A stretch of DNA of 64,000 nucleotides from Astropecten irregularis (lineage: Eukaryota > Echinodermata > Asteroidea > Paxillosida > Astropectinidae). The DNA lies in NCBI GenBank assembly GCA_963971285.1, contig OZ020259.1:4340001-4404000 (forward strand), written 5' to 3'. A program made the position numbers and the translations under genes. Every line of letters starts with the position of its first letter. The stretch's first letter is position 1. Under the pieces are notes generated by a model. It had not been told where the DNA came from. It worked only from the letters and a program-made list of their open reading frames with translations, and did no database searches. Positions 62,401-64,000 of this stretch are shown piece by piece.

Positions 62401-63529
62401 TCAAAGGCTGCTCAGAGTTAGGAGGGCCAAACATTTCAATCCTAGCAGGATCTTTTTCAAAGGCTGCTCAGTGTTAGGAGGGCCTGATGTGTCGATCCCA
62501 GTAGGATCTTTCTGAACGAGTTGAAGGCAATAATAGCCTTTAAGGAAGATCCTGCTAAAATAAAAAGTCACTAGGACCTCCTAAAACTCTGAACATTCTA
62601 TTTGGGTCATTATTTTGGTTGATGAGAGGTTTGTTACTGGTCCTAAATAGCAAAGCCACTGTACTCCAGCCACTTTTAAACTCACCCACGACTGTGACAG
62701 TGAAACTGCAGGTAGCCTGATTAACCCCGTCTGATGCAGTGTAGGTGATCACGGTCTCGGTACCGATCTCAAAAGCTTGACCGCTGTAGTCACTGGTAAC
62801 CGTTGGAGGTCCCGCATTGTCGGTGGCATTGGGCATATCCCATGATGCCATGGCGTGGGTACCATTGAAAGCCCCGGTGAGAGCCGTGACGTTACCCGGG
62901 CAGAATGTGAAGACTGGCATCTCATTGTCTGCCGGACGAACAACACAGAAATTCATGTCAAGCTTTATGTCAATTGTTTCGTTCTTTTTGAATAGTTTGG
63001 TTATTAGGTATTAACATCATACGTTAGTTTTTGTGAATAAAGTGCAGATTCATGTGCAAAAATATCAAGGAAGATGCAGTAACAGTCATCTGTGAAATTT
63101 CCAGTTCTACAAGGTGCCCACTTTTTGAGAAAATAGTGAAAAAGCCACAGTATTTTAAAAATCTGTTCAAACTTGATTTTGGTCATTGGTTTTACTCTTT
63201 CTGAATAAATACTGTACCATTTCAGGCAGAAAAATGGAGGGGAGGGGAGGGGGTGGGGTGGGGAGGTGAGAAATGTTTCCTCTTACCTTGAATGATGGCG
63301 GTGAAGGTACAGTTAGCCTTGTTTCCAGCCTCGTCCACTGCAACATAGACGACCTCAGTGGATCCAATGGGAAATGTTCCCAACGGTTCATGGTTGGACG
63401 TTACGTTGACAACCCCGACGTTGTCCGTGACCATTGGTGCTACCCAGAAGGCGGAACCCGTCGCTAGAGAGGGGGTATTCGCAGTGGCGACAGTGCCCGG
63501 GCACAAGGTAAAGACTGGGGCCTCTTTAT
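30255..63529 (-). CDS. Hyalin-like HYR/EGF/SEA single-pass transmembrane protein (32 exons, 5' end off the right edge)
   Basis: Exons from 63529 down to the TAA at 30257-30255 join in frame and give 1,938 codons; the N-terminus and any signal peptide lie right of the window. Domain order: HYR1-9, EGF1, cbEGF2, cbEGF3, HYR10-15, SEA-like 1, EGF4, cbEGF5, SEA2, EGF6, transmembrane helix (about 35783-35863), cytoplasmic tail of about 260 residues. HYR domains, named from sea urchin hyalin, are Ig-like adhesive modules recognised here by CP near the start, W-x-x-P, D-N, G-x-x-x-V-x-Y-T-A-x-D and a final C-x-F-x-V-x-V. Every extracellular module boundary is phase 1, typical of shuffled modules; the tail exons are phase 0. 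SEA2 carries GSIVV, the autoproteolysis motif, so the receptor is probably a non-covalent heterodimer. The role (cell-surface adhesion or sensing) is inferred from domains only. Confidence 0.93.
30382..30682. repeat. Two GATTTCA-ended elements in tandem in the last HYR-gene intron
   Basis: 30382-30530 is a CGATCGTAGG-type copy. 30531-30682 starts GGGGCTGATTTCAATAACGC and ends GTGAAATCGGCCTG, with interior hairpin AATCAATCGCTTAACGGAAA and its inverse. The pair lies about 70 bp upstream of the terminal exon acceptor. Confidence 0.75.
30738..30880. repeat. GCTTAGCAC hairpin-family element, partial
   Basis: TTTCATAGAGCTGTTAAGCAC and CCATTTGATATTCATGGTCA. Related full copies at 52754, 55525, 57412 and 59684. 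Confidence 0.7.
31038..31145 (-). CDS. Exon: cytoplasmic tail, 36 codons
   Basis: 108 nt, phase 0 to 0. [20 protein letters not shown], then [16 protein letters not shown]. Confidence 0.88.
31190..31486 (-). repeat. Two SINE A copies in tandem
   Basis: 31190-31298 (internally deleted, no box A) and 31332-31486 (near full length: TTGACTGGAGCGGGATTCGA, CCAACTGAGCTATCCAGCCC, TTTGGCAGTCAGAAGCCATG). The gap carries AGTTTTCAACATGTTCAGTG, which is also found after 31486, so the flanking sequence itself is duplicated. Confidence 0.82.
31680..31855 (-). repeat. SINE B copy
   Basis: GGTGGGATTCGAACCCACGA, CTAGTGCAGATGCCATACTG, and the GATGAGCACTGTATATAC body. Head truncated. Confidence 0.82.
32090..32660 (+). 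repeat. GGAGCC hexamer array and its host element
   Basis: Array GGAGCC(n), with some GGAACC and GGAAGCC units, about 32394-32660. It begins inside a CGATCGTAGG-type element (32282-32393). An inverted short run (CGGCTCCGGCTCAGGCTCC) lies at 32098-32122. The array reads as Arg-Ser on one strand and Pro-Ala on the other; neither is a gene. It lies in the intron between the 49-codon and 36-codon tail exons. Confidence 0.85.
32773..32919 (-). CDS. Exon: cytoplasmic tail, acidic segment
   Basis: 147 nt, phase 0 to 0. [20 protein letters not shown], then [20 protein letters not shown]. Strongly acidic, Met-rich. Donor GTGAGC. Confidence 0.87.
33233..33599 (+). repeat. TAGTATCATAC-family MITE, full length
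   Basis: Starts AAAGGTAATATCATACTTTG and ends ACCAAAGTATGATACTACCT. About 365 bp. The inverted ends show it is a complete non-autonomous element. Confidence 0.85.
33942..33992 (-). CDS. Exon: cytoplasmic tail, 17 codons
   Basis: 51 nt, phase 0 to 0. [17 protein letters not shown]. Acceptor TTCAG, donor GTAAGA. Confidence 0.85.
34060..34160 (+). repeat. CGCTATATCCCAAGGATCAT-type repeat fragment
   Basis: ATCCCAAGGATCATTTCACC, GCAGCAATGCTGCAACCTGG and GGATCACTCAAAGAGGAT. The same body follows SINE A copies at 34389 and 39540 and stands alone at 54280, so it may be the 3' part of a longer composite. Confidence 0.7.
34231..34715 (-). repeat. SINE A plus CGCTATATCCCAAGG body, with a 197-bp MITE inside
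   Basis: SINE A 34231-34386, then ACCGCTATATCCCAAGGATC. The body is interrupted at 34445-34641 and resumes at TCAATGCTGCAACCTGAG. An uninterrupted version is at 39540-39650. Confidence 0.82.
34445..34641. mobile_element. CAGTGGAACGCCACTATAAC MITE with TA target duplication
   Basis: Ends CAGTGGAACGCCACTATAAC and GTTATAGTGGCGTTCCGCTG, flanked by TA on each side. The paralogous empty site at 39598 lacks it. TA duplication suggests a Tc1/mariner-type transposase. Part of another copy is seen at about 57830-57872. Confidence 0.85.
34728..34787 (-). CDS. Exon: cytoplasmic tail, 20 codons
   Basis: 60 nt, phase 0 to 0. [20 protein letters not shown]. Its Tyr-rich content could serve as docking motifs (inference). 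It can be skipped without changing frame. Confidence 0.88.
35120..35420 (+). pseudogene. LINE 3'-end fragment, frameshifted
   Basis: Translated words [37 protein letters not shown] match the usual C-terminal tail of invertebrate LINE reverse transcriptases. Stops and frame changes show it is dead. Lies in the intron between the transmembrane exon and the 20-codon tail exon. Confidence 0.65.
35552..35918 (-). CDS. Exon: EGF6 end, transmembrane helix, start of tail
   Basis: 367 nt, phase 2 in and 0 out. [18 protein letters not shown], then a 27-residue hydrophobic helix beginning [19 protein letters not shown] basic tail follows, including [19 protein letters not shown]. Orientation is outside to inside (type I). 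Confidence 0.93.
35982..36125. repeat. TGTGATAGAC-CAGCGAGC repeat
   Basis: ATGTGATAGACACACTCGCC, AACCCAGCACTGACCTCTAG and TTTTGACCAATCAAGGGGC. Relatives at 14530-14640 and 41220-41360. Confidence 0.7.
36304..36379 (-). CDS. Exon: EGF6, first part
   Basis: 76 nt, phase 1 in and 2 out. [20 protein letters not shown], then YESSC. The cysteine set is completed by the next exon. Confidence 0.9.
36500..36760 (-). repeat. SINE D fragment (CTTGCCCAAGGAC type)
   Basis: AACCATCTCAACTCCCTGGG, GGTACCCATTTACACTTGGG, GCGTCTTGCCCAAGGACC and TGGATTTAAACCCACAATC (box B remnant on the minus strand). Longer copy at 42785-43152. Confidence 0.75.
36957..37176 (-). CDS. Exon: SEA domain 2, C-terminal part, with autoproteolysis motif
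   Basis: 220 nt, phase 0 in and 1 out. [20 protein letters not shown], then [20 protein letters not shown] (37099-37113) matches the G-S-hydrophobic self-cleavage site of membrane-mucin SEA domains. Confidence 0.9.
37380..37712 (+). repeat. TTTGGACAGTATTCAGAA tandem repeat, about 120 bp units
   Basis: CTTTGGAC/GAGAGTATTCAGAA, TTTGAACCCTTTCAG and CATTTTATACTGTCAACGGA recur three times near 37400, 37515 and 37660. Confidence 0.7.
37713..37996. repeat. GGCCCAATTTCATGGAATCC element, copy 2
   Basis: Inverted relative of 22867-23162: CCCAATTTCATGGAATCTGT to CGGATTCCATGAAATTGGGC. Confidence 0.82.
38064..38210. repeat. GGAGAACCGGTCTTCAAG MITE, copy 4
   Basis: CCAATGGGAGACATTGGAGA to TCTCTAAAGTCTCCCATTA with a GCGCGTTGTTTTGCGC centre. 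Confidence 0.88.
38325..38452 (-). CDS. Exon: SEA domain 2, N-terminal part
   Basis: 128 nt, phase 1 in and 0 out. [20 protein letters not shown], then [20 protein letters not shown]. Typical SEA opening: F-x-G-x-F, a D-L-S-D-P-x-S loop, and the first helix. Confidence 0.88.
38943..39059 (-). CDS. Exon: calcium-binding EGF5
   Basis: 117 nt. [20 protein letters not shown], then [19 protein letters not shown]. Paralogue of EGF2 and EGF3. It ends with C before GTAAGA, giving Pro at the junction. Confidence 0.92.
39204..39350. mobile_element. CAGGGG-ended element with TGCGACGCGTCGCA interior
   Basis: Starts GGGGCCGATTTCATAAAGC and ends TTTATGAAATCGGCCCC. The interior consists of repeated GCGACGCGTCGCA palindromes. 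The paralogous segments at about 50473 and 53369 lack it, giving two empty sites. Confidence 0.85.
39390..39650 (-). repeat. SINE A followed by CGCTATATCCCAAGG body, intact
   Basis: CTTACCAACTGAGCTATATC, GTTGGTGGTGTCC and GCAGTCAGAAGCCATGAAAC, then ATCCCAAGGATCATTTTATC and GCATTAACAATGCTGCAACC. Confidence 0.82.
39820..39933 (-). CDS. Exon: EGF4
   Basis: 114 nt. [17 protein letters not shown], then [15 protein letters not shown]. Paralogue of EGF1. Confidence 0.92.
40056..40365 (+). repeat. 56-bp minisatellite, locus 2
   Basis: About five degenerate units: GAGTTAGGAGGGCCTGATG and AGCAGGATCTTTCTAAGG. In the intron between EGF4 and SEA-like 1. Confidence 0.85.
40449..40686 (-). CDS. Exon: SEA-like domain 1, C-terminal part
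   Basis: 238 nt, phase 0 in and 1 out. [20 protein letters not shown], then [18 protein letters not shown]. The cleavage-like site at 40594-40608 reads GSYIY, so cleavage here is less likely than in SEA2. Confidence 0.82.
40781..41148. repeat. AGGCCATAAAA-ended element
   Basis: AGGCCATAAAAATTTTTTTG with TGTATTGGCGTAAC, and inverse GTTACGCCAATACAACAATT with TTATGGCC. TA on each side may be the target duplication. A truncated relative lies at 45664-45755. In the SEA-like 1 intron. Confidence 0.78.
41215..41730. repeat. TGTGATAGAC repeat and ACGTCGAGATCTAACTTCTC repeat
   Basis: The first part matches 35982-36125. 41560-41720 contains GGCCGGAACGTCGAGATCTA and CTTCTCACCGGTTCTTTTTC, shared in inverse at 10853-10930. 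Confidence 0.65.
41736..41842 (-). CDS. Exon: SEA-like domain 1, N-terminal part
   Basis: 107 nt, phase 1 in and 0 out. [20 protein letters not shown], then [16 protein letters not shown]. Its intron placement is the same as for SEA2, which supports the assignment. Confidence 0.8.
42413..42737 (+). repeat. TAGTATCATAC-family MITE
   Basis: GGTAGCTTCATACATTGGTT to ACCAAAGTATGATACTACCT. Confidence 0.82.
42785..43152 (-). repeat. SINE D, fuller copy
   Basis: ATAATAATAATAA end, CCATCTCAACTCCCTGGGGA, CTTGCCCAAGGACACAAGCA, TGGATTCGAACCCACAATCT (box B, minus) and CTAGACCACTAGGCCACAGC (box A region). Confidence 0.8.
43271..43522 (-). CDS. Exon: HYR15 (type e)
   Basis: 252 nt. [24 protein letters not shown], and [17 protein letters not shown], then GVL to the GTAAGT donor. 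Last HYR domain before the stalk. Confidence 0.91.
43553..43890 (+). repeat. 56-bp minisatellite, locus 3
   Basis: About six units, starting about 30 bp upstream of the HYR15 acceptor: GGGATCTTTCTCAAAGGCTG and TTAGGAGGGCCTGACG. Confidence 0.85.
44070..44605 (-). repeat. SINE B copy split by a 298-bp element
   Basis: GCAAATTAGGCTTGCCCTTC before and GACGTGGATGAGCACTGTAT after the insertion. Then GTGGGATTCGAACCCACGAC and CTAGGCCATCGAGCTAGCTG. Confidence 0.85.
44094..44391. mobile_element. hAT-like MITE with 8-bp target duplication CCTTCACA
   Basis: Ends CAGGCGCGGTTCTA and TAGAACCGCGCCTG. Flanked by CCTTCACA at 44086-44093 and 44392-44399. Interior holds AGCCCCCCCAAA repeats. 8-bp duplication and CAGG ends fit hAT transposition. 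Diverged relatives at 49425-49560 and 52236-52405. Confidence 0.92.
44654..44896 (-). CDS. Exon: HYR14 (type d)
   Basis: 243 nt. [14 protein letters not shown], and [17 protein letters not shown] at the end. The lower coordinate may be off by one base; it was set from the reading frame. Confidence 0.9.
44930..45025 (-). repeat. SINE A fragment
   Basis: AATTGACTGGAGAGGGATTC and TATCAATCCAGCCCTATCTT. It lies 34 bp upstream of the HYR14 acceptor. Confidence 0.75.
45362..45607 (-). CDS. Exon: HYR13 (type e)
   Basis: 246 nt. [25 protein letters not shown], and [16 protein letters not shown] at the end. The donor follows ACA A rather than the usual G. Confidence 0.9.
45664..45902. repeat. Junction of two MITE fragments
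   Basis: 45664-45745 is a truncated AGGCCATAAAA element running into a poly-T tract. 45745-45902 is the end half of a TAGTATCATAC element (TTTCTGGATAAATACACC, GAAAGTTATACGTAAATCTG). Confidence 0.72.
46018..46266 (-). CDS. Exon: HYR12 (type d)
   Basis: 249 nt. [26 protein letters not shown], and [17 protein letters not shown] at the end. Confidence 0.9.
46340..46530 (+). repeat. GTTTGCGGAAACACCATGTA element, half, with CGCACTTCTATAGCGTT repeats
   Basis: GAGGTCTCTGCATGGTGACA and CAGTTTGCGGAAACACCATG, then five tandem 18-19-bp TTCGCACTTCTATATCG units, then CTCAACGTTTCGACTAGTCT. Confidence 0.72.
46560..46890 (+). repeat. tRNA-derived SINE C
   Basis: GTTGGCGTAGCGGTTCTTTC (box A-like) and GCGGGTTCAAGTCCGGCTCG (box B-like), then TTTTACCCAGAATATTAATC and GGGGTTTTCCTCCCACCTC. 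The CTCCCAC motif recalls the conserved central region of widespread metazoan SINE superfamilies. The 5' end is preceded by an inverted copy of GGAGTCAGGTTGGCGTAGC. Confidence 0.72.
47675..47798 (-). CDS. Exon: HYR11 C-terminal half
   Basis: 124 nt, phase 0 in and 1 out. [20 protein letters not shown], then [20 protein letters not shown]. 119 + 124 = 243 nt, the usual HYR exon length, so the extra intron was probably gained within one exon. Confidence 0.9.
47830..48240 (+). repeat. 12-bp GAGTGGGATCAG minisatellite inside the HYR11 intron
   Basis: About 30 units with GAGTGAAATCAG and GAGTGGGGTCAG variants, filling nearly all of the intron that splits HYR11 (47799-48278). Open on both strands as DPTPDPTP-like and GVGSG-like shadows. 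Confidence 0.9.
48279..48397 (-). CDS. Exon: HYR11 N-terminal half (type e)
   Basis: 119 nt, phase 1 in and 0 out. [14 protein letters not shown] to [14 protein letters not shown]. Donor GTAAGT. Only HYR domain here that is split by an intron. Confidence 0.9.
48455..49070 (+). repeat. 53-bp minisatellite, locus 4, abutting HYR10
   Basis: About eleven homogeneous units: GGTCCTGACATTTTGATCCT and GGCAGGACCTTTCTCAAAGG. Stops about 18 bp before the HYR10 exon edge. The most uniform of the five loci, so probably the most recently expanded. Confidence 0.9.
49088..49333 (-). CDS. Exon: HYR10 (type d)
   Basis: 246 nt. [35 protein letters not shown], and FVITVEG at the end. A 53-bp-unit minisatellite runs to within about 20 bp of its splice donor. 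Confidence 0.92.
49425..49560 (-). repeat. Relic of the CAGGCGCGGTTCTA hAT-like MITE
   Basis: GCGATTCTAGAGCCAATATT, poly-G runs and GGCTAGAAGACCCAATATTT, inverted relative to 44094-44391. Confidence 0.75.
49770..50090. repeat. GTTTGCGGAAACACC palindromic element, long copy
   Basis: AGTTTGCGGAAACACCATGT to ATGGTGTTTCCGCAAACCGA, followed by AGTATGGTCTATTATTAAGC. Shares a further flank with 27160-27230. Confidence 0.82.
50214..50333 (-). CDS. Exon: calcium-binding EGF3
   Basis: 120 nt. [20 protein letters not shown], then [19 protein letters not shown]. Lies in a duplicated copy of the EGF2 genomic segment. Confidence 0.92.
50515..50605 (-). repeat. SINE A fragment
   Basis: AAAATTGATCTTTAACAATC, CGATCTCCAGAATACC and AATGAGCTATCCAAGCC; the same as 53413-53500. 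Confidence 0.75.
50655..51491 (+). pseudogene. LINE reverse-transcriptase 3' end, split by a TTA-flanked element
   Basis: Before the insertion: [10 protein letters not shown]; after it: [13 protein letters not shown], then IERVQKRA, a stop, [20 protein letters not shown] and [17 protein letters not shown], ending at TAA 51489-51491. This is the C-terminus of a CR1/L2/Jockey-like LINE. One stop and one frameshift show it is dead. Confidence 0.8.
50695..51130. mobile_element. GGGGCCGTCCATAAAGTACG element with TTA target duplication
   Basis: Ends GGGGCCGTCCATAAAGTACG and CGTACTTTATGGACGGCCCC are exact inverses, flanked by TTA on both sides (50692-50694, 51131-51133). 436 bp. A 3-bp TTA duplication fits PIF/Harbinger-type movement. 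Inner GTACGCA words are repeated. Confidence 0.92.
51636..52112. repeat. Duplicated 470-bp segment, copy X
   Basis: From TTGGTAGTATCCTTAAAGTT to TGTATTGTGTGTGG; nearly the same as 53500-53974. Its right edge falls inside the relic HYR exon, so it joined there after the segmental duplication or disrupted that exon. Confidence 0.85.
51892..52074 (-). other. 60-residue ORF in duplicated segment (copy X)
   Basis: [20 protein letters not shown], then a Ser/Asp-rich stretch, and QLPRAEWVR at the end. The same ORF is kept intact in copy Y with three changes. Not recognised; it may be a first exon or gene fragment carried by a mobile element. Confidence 0.4.
52113..52144 (-). pseudogene. Relic of an HYR exon 5' end
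   Basis: CTGTAG acceptor followed by codons for [10 protein letters not shown], the same as the start of HYR10 (type d). Homology stops at 52113, where the 470-bp segment begins. The rest of the domain is missing. Confidence 0.85.
52236..52405 (-). repeat. Relic hAT-like MITE with expanded poly-G tracts
   Basis: GCGCGGTTCTAGAGCCAATA, then four GGGGGGGG-CTAGAAGA units with runs of 7 to 15 G. Second relic from the segmental duplication of 49425-49560. Confidence 0.78.
52754..52998. repeat. GCTTAGCAC hairpin-family element
   Basis: GGGGCCAATTTCATAAAACC to TTTTATGAAATTGGCCCC. Interior ATATTCATGGTTTAGCAATC and CACGTGGACATTTGGTTG. Inserted into the second duplication copy only. Confidence 0.8.
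53158..53274 (-). CDS. Exon: calcium-binding EGF2
   Basis: 117 nt. [20 protein letters not shown], then [20 protein letters not shown]. The D-x-N-E, C-I-N and aromatic pattern is that of calcium-binding EGF modules. Confidence 0.92.
53413..53500 (-). repeat. SINE A fragment
   Basis: Paralogue of 50515-50605, ending CTATCCAACCCTAAG. Confidence 0.75.
53500..53974. repeat. Duplicated 470-bp segment, copy Y
   Basis: TTGGTATAGTATCCTTAAAG to TGTATTGTGTGTGGGTATAT. Abuts a SINE A fragment on the left. Confidence 0.85.
53752..53934 (-). other. 60-residue ORF in duplicated segment (copy Y)
   Basis: [20 protein letters not shown], and QLPRTEWVR at the end. The start context AAAATGG is favourable. See copy X. 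Confidence 0.4.
54270..54640 (-). repeat. CGCTATATCCCAAGG repeat body and EGF1-flank paralogy
   Basis: ATCCCAAGGATCATTTTATC, ACAATGCTGCGACCTGAGAA, and then GCAATTTACATCGTCGGATC, which matches 39680-39720. This shows that the intron between EGF1 and EGF2 is paralogous to that between EGF4 and EGF5. Confidence 0.78.
54679..54792 (-). CDS. Exon: EGF1
   Basis: 114 nt, 38 codons, six cysteines: [17 protein letters not shown], then [15 protein letters not shown]. Nearly the same as EGF4 (39820-39933). Confidence 0.92.
54976..55218 (-). CDS. Exon: HYR9 (type c)
   Basis: 243 nt. [24 protein letters not shown], and [14 protein letters not shown] at the end. Confidence 0.92.
55277..55440. repeat. TACCACACAAACCACAC palindromic element, uninterrupted
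   Basis: GATTACCACAACATTTACCA to TGTGGTAAACTGTGGTATAT. Provides the empty-site form of 8830-9282. Confidence 0.78.
55525..56062. repeat. GCTTAGCAC element followed by TAGTATCATAC element
   Basis: 55525-55760 (GCTTAGCACAAAAATTGGCT to TTCCATGAAAATTGG) runs directly into 55761-56062 (TTTCATACTTTGGTTTTGTC to TATGATACTACCTTT). The second ends about 20 bp before the HYR8 donor. Confidence 0.8.
56085..56327 (-). CDS. Exon: HYR8 (type b)
   Basis: 243 nt. [37 protein letters not shown], and [13 protein letters not shown] at the end. Confidence 0.92.
56505..56996. repeat. TAGTATCATAC elements: end fragment and full inverted copy
   Basis: 56505-56630 is a plus-sense end fragment. 56632-56996 is a full copy from AAAGGTAGTATCATACTTTG to CCAAAGTATGATATTACCTT. 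Confidence 0.8.
57069..57311 (-). CDS. Exon: HYR7 (type a)
   Basis: 243 nt. [29 protein letters not shown], and [17 protein letters not shown] at the end. Confidence 0.92.
57412..57655. repeat. GCTTAGCAC hairpin-family element
   Basis: GGGGCTAATTTCATAGAGCT to CACTATGAAATTGGCCC with interior TGACCATGAATATCAAATGG. Confidence 0.8.
57949..58191 (-). CDS. Exon: HYR6 (type c)
   Basis: 243 nt. [29 protein letters not shown], and [17 protein letters not shown] at the end, closest to HYR3. Confidence 0.92.
58236..58374. repeat. CGATCGTAGG element
   Basis: GGGGTCGTTTTCACGAAGCC to GGTGAAATCGAGCCCAG, in the intron between HYR5 and HYR6. Confidence 0.8.
58495..58720 (-). repeat. SINE B copy
   Basis: AAATTAGGCTTGCTAGTCAC, GCTCAGGTGGGATTCGAACC, and GGGTGAATCGAATCCAATAT. 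An internal deletion removes part of the box A region. Confidence 0.8.
58937..59182 (-). CDS. Exon: HYR5 (type b)
   Basis: 246 nt. [38 protein letters not shown], and [13 protein letters not shown] at the end, closest to HYR2. Confidence 0.92.
59288..59912. repeat. Three CAGGGG/GATTTCA-type elements in a row
   Basis: 59288-59450 (GATTGATCTTAAGTGTGA interior), 59488-59672 (AACGATTGATACCAG interior) and 59684-59910 (GCTTAGCGCAAAAATTTGC interior). Together they fill most of the intron between HYR4 and HYR5. Confidence 0.75.
59944..60192 (-). CDS. Exon: HYR4 (type a)
   Basis: 249 nt. [23 protein letters not shown], and [17 protein letters not shown] at the end, closest to HYR1. Confidence 0.92.
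60450..60690. repeat. Two SINE A copies head to head
   Basis: 60450-60530 in minus sense (AAAATTGATTGGAGC, GGGATTCGAACCAGCGACC), and 60536-60690 in plus sense (TTTCATGGTTTCAGACTG, TGGATAGCTCAATTGGTAAA). The plus copy has lost GTTCGAATCC from box B. Confidence 0.8.
60909..61151 (-). CDS. Exon: HYR3 (type c)
   Basis: 243 nt. [29 protein letters not shown], and [14 protein letters not shown] at the end. Confidence 0.92.
61290..62600. repeat. 56-bp minisatellite, locus 5, with inverted end
   Basis: About 21 units of 56 bp (ATCCTAGCAGGATCTTTCTC, GGCTGCTCAGAGTTAGGAGG). Higher-order identity: blocks near 61740-61990 and 62030-62280 repeat as groups. At 62535-62590 one unit is inverted (AAGGAAGATCCTGCTAAAAT). 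Fills the intron between HYR2 and HYR3. Confidence 0.92.
62686..62928 (-). CDS. Exon: HYR2 (type b)
   Basis: 243 nt. [37 protein letters not shown], and [13 protein letters not shown] at the end. Confidence 0.92.
63013..63230 (+). repeat. TAGTATCATAC-family MITE, partial
   Basis: TTAACATCATACGTTAGTTT, AGATTCATGTGCAAAAATAT and CTGAATAAATACTGTACCATTT; the 3' end is lost at a GGGGAGGGG tract next to the HYR1 donor. Confidence 0.72.
63287..63529 (-). CDS. Exon: HYR1 (type a)
   Basis: 243 nt, phase 1 to 1. [12 protein letters not shown] at the start and [17 protein letters not shown] at the end. First HYR exon visible in the window. Confidence 0.92.
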
Positions 63530-64000
63530 CTGCAGTAACAATAAATAAAACAGCACATTTTGAATACAAAAAGATTGAAGCGATGTACAAAACATTCCGA
63601 GAAACAAAAAGCCAAAGACAAGAGGATTAATACGAGAACGAGTATAAAGAACATTTCCTGAAAATAGCGTCAGAAGGAGAATTCCTGATGTCAATTGGGA
63701 CAGAGTTCTACAGTTTGGGAGCAGCTATAGGGGTTATTCATGTGGCTTCATGAACTTCGATTGTCCGTTAAGCACAATGATTGAACACATGTATAAAACA
63801 ATAAGTTTCCTTGCACACGCAACGCGTAGTGATCGTTGATCAAACTAATTGTACGCATAGCCATGGAGCTAGGAAGAGATAGCTTGACGGCCAATGAATA
63901 AACCTCTGTACAGTAGTTCAAGCAAACGGTTTTGAAAGGCGCCCTCTTTTGATTAAAACAAGAAACTGCGGTGGTGTCAGTATATTATTTTGTACACCGC
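63530..64000. other. Right edge, upstream intron or flank of the HYR gene
   Basis: No exon with a phase-1 donor was found here, so the exon preceding HYR1 is outside the window. AAACATTCCGAGAAAC near 63590 resembles a word found beside the EGF duplications. Confidence 0.45.

Overview
The window is intron-rich animal DNA packed with short non-autonomous transposons, tRNA-derived SINEs, decayed LINE tails and minisatellites. I read it as an invertebrate deuterostome, most likely an echinoderm. The reasons are a large HYR-repeat (hyalin-type) gene with one domain per exon, very many short palindromic elements, and introns of 0.5-5 kb. The species is not identified, and the echinoderm call is an inference from gene and repeat style.

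Three genes are supported by exons whose reading frame and splice phase join without a break. (1) Minus strand, 15919 down to 2268 and off the left edge: eight exons of a C8orf34/VEST-1-like protein with an N-terminal RIIa/DPY30-like helical motif. (2) Plus strand, 16565-23298: a complete nine-exon adenosine deaminase (ADA1 type) of 360 codons plus stop, with every metal and catalytic residue present. Genes 1 and 2 are head to head, with about 645 bp between start codons, so they probably share a promoter region. (3) Minus strand, 63529 down to 30255: 32 exons, 1,938 codons in the window, 5' end beyond the right edge. It encodes a single-pass membrane protein. From the N-terminal side the order is nine HYR domains, three EGF, six HYR, a SEA-like domain, two EGF, a SEA domain with a canonical G-S autoproteolysis motif, one EGF, a transmembrane helix and a cytoplasmic tail built from small phase-0 exons. 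Genes 2 and 3 are convergent, separated by about 7 kb of repeat-rich intergenic DNA.

Region by region: 1-1270 is a 56-bp-unit tandem array that turns back on itself as an inverted repeat. 1270-15919 is the C8orf34-like gene. 15920-16564 is the shared 5' region. 16565-23298 is ADA; its introns hold a palindromic MITE, a GGCTGT/GGCTTC hexamer array and a GTGGCTGATGGG minisatellite. 23299-30254 is intergenic, with several palindromic elements. 30255-63529 is the HYR/EGF/SEA gene. 63530-64000 is its next upstream intron or flank.

The most interesting features are: the SEA-EGF-TM stalk of the membrane-mucin type under a hyalin-like HYR ectodomain; two HYR clusters with different higher-order periods (three exons versus two exons); recent duplication of EGF exons with their introns, leaving one relic HYR exon; a set of elements that share CAGGGG...CCCCTG ends but carry unrelated interiors; and several nested insertions with readable target duplications or empty sites. 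I saw no autonomous transposase, rRNA gene, true tRNA gene or CRISPR array. Most long ORFs on either strand are repeat translations or shadows.
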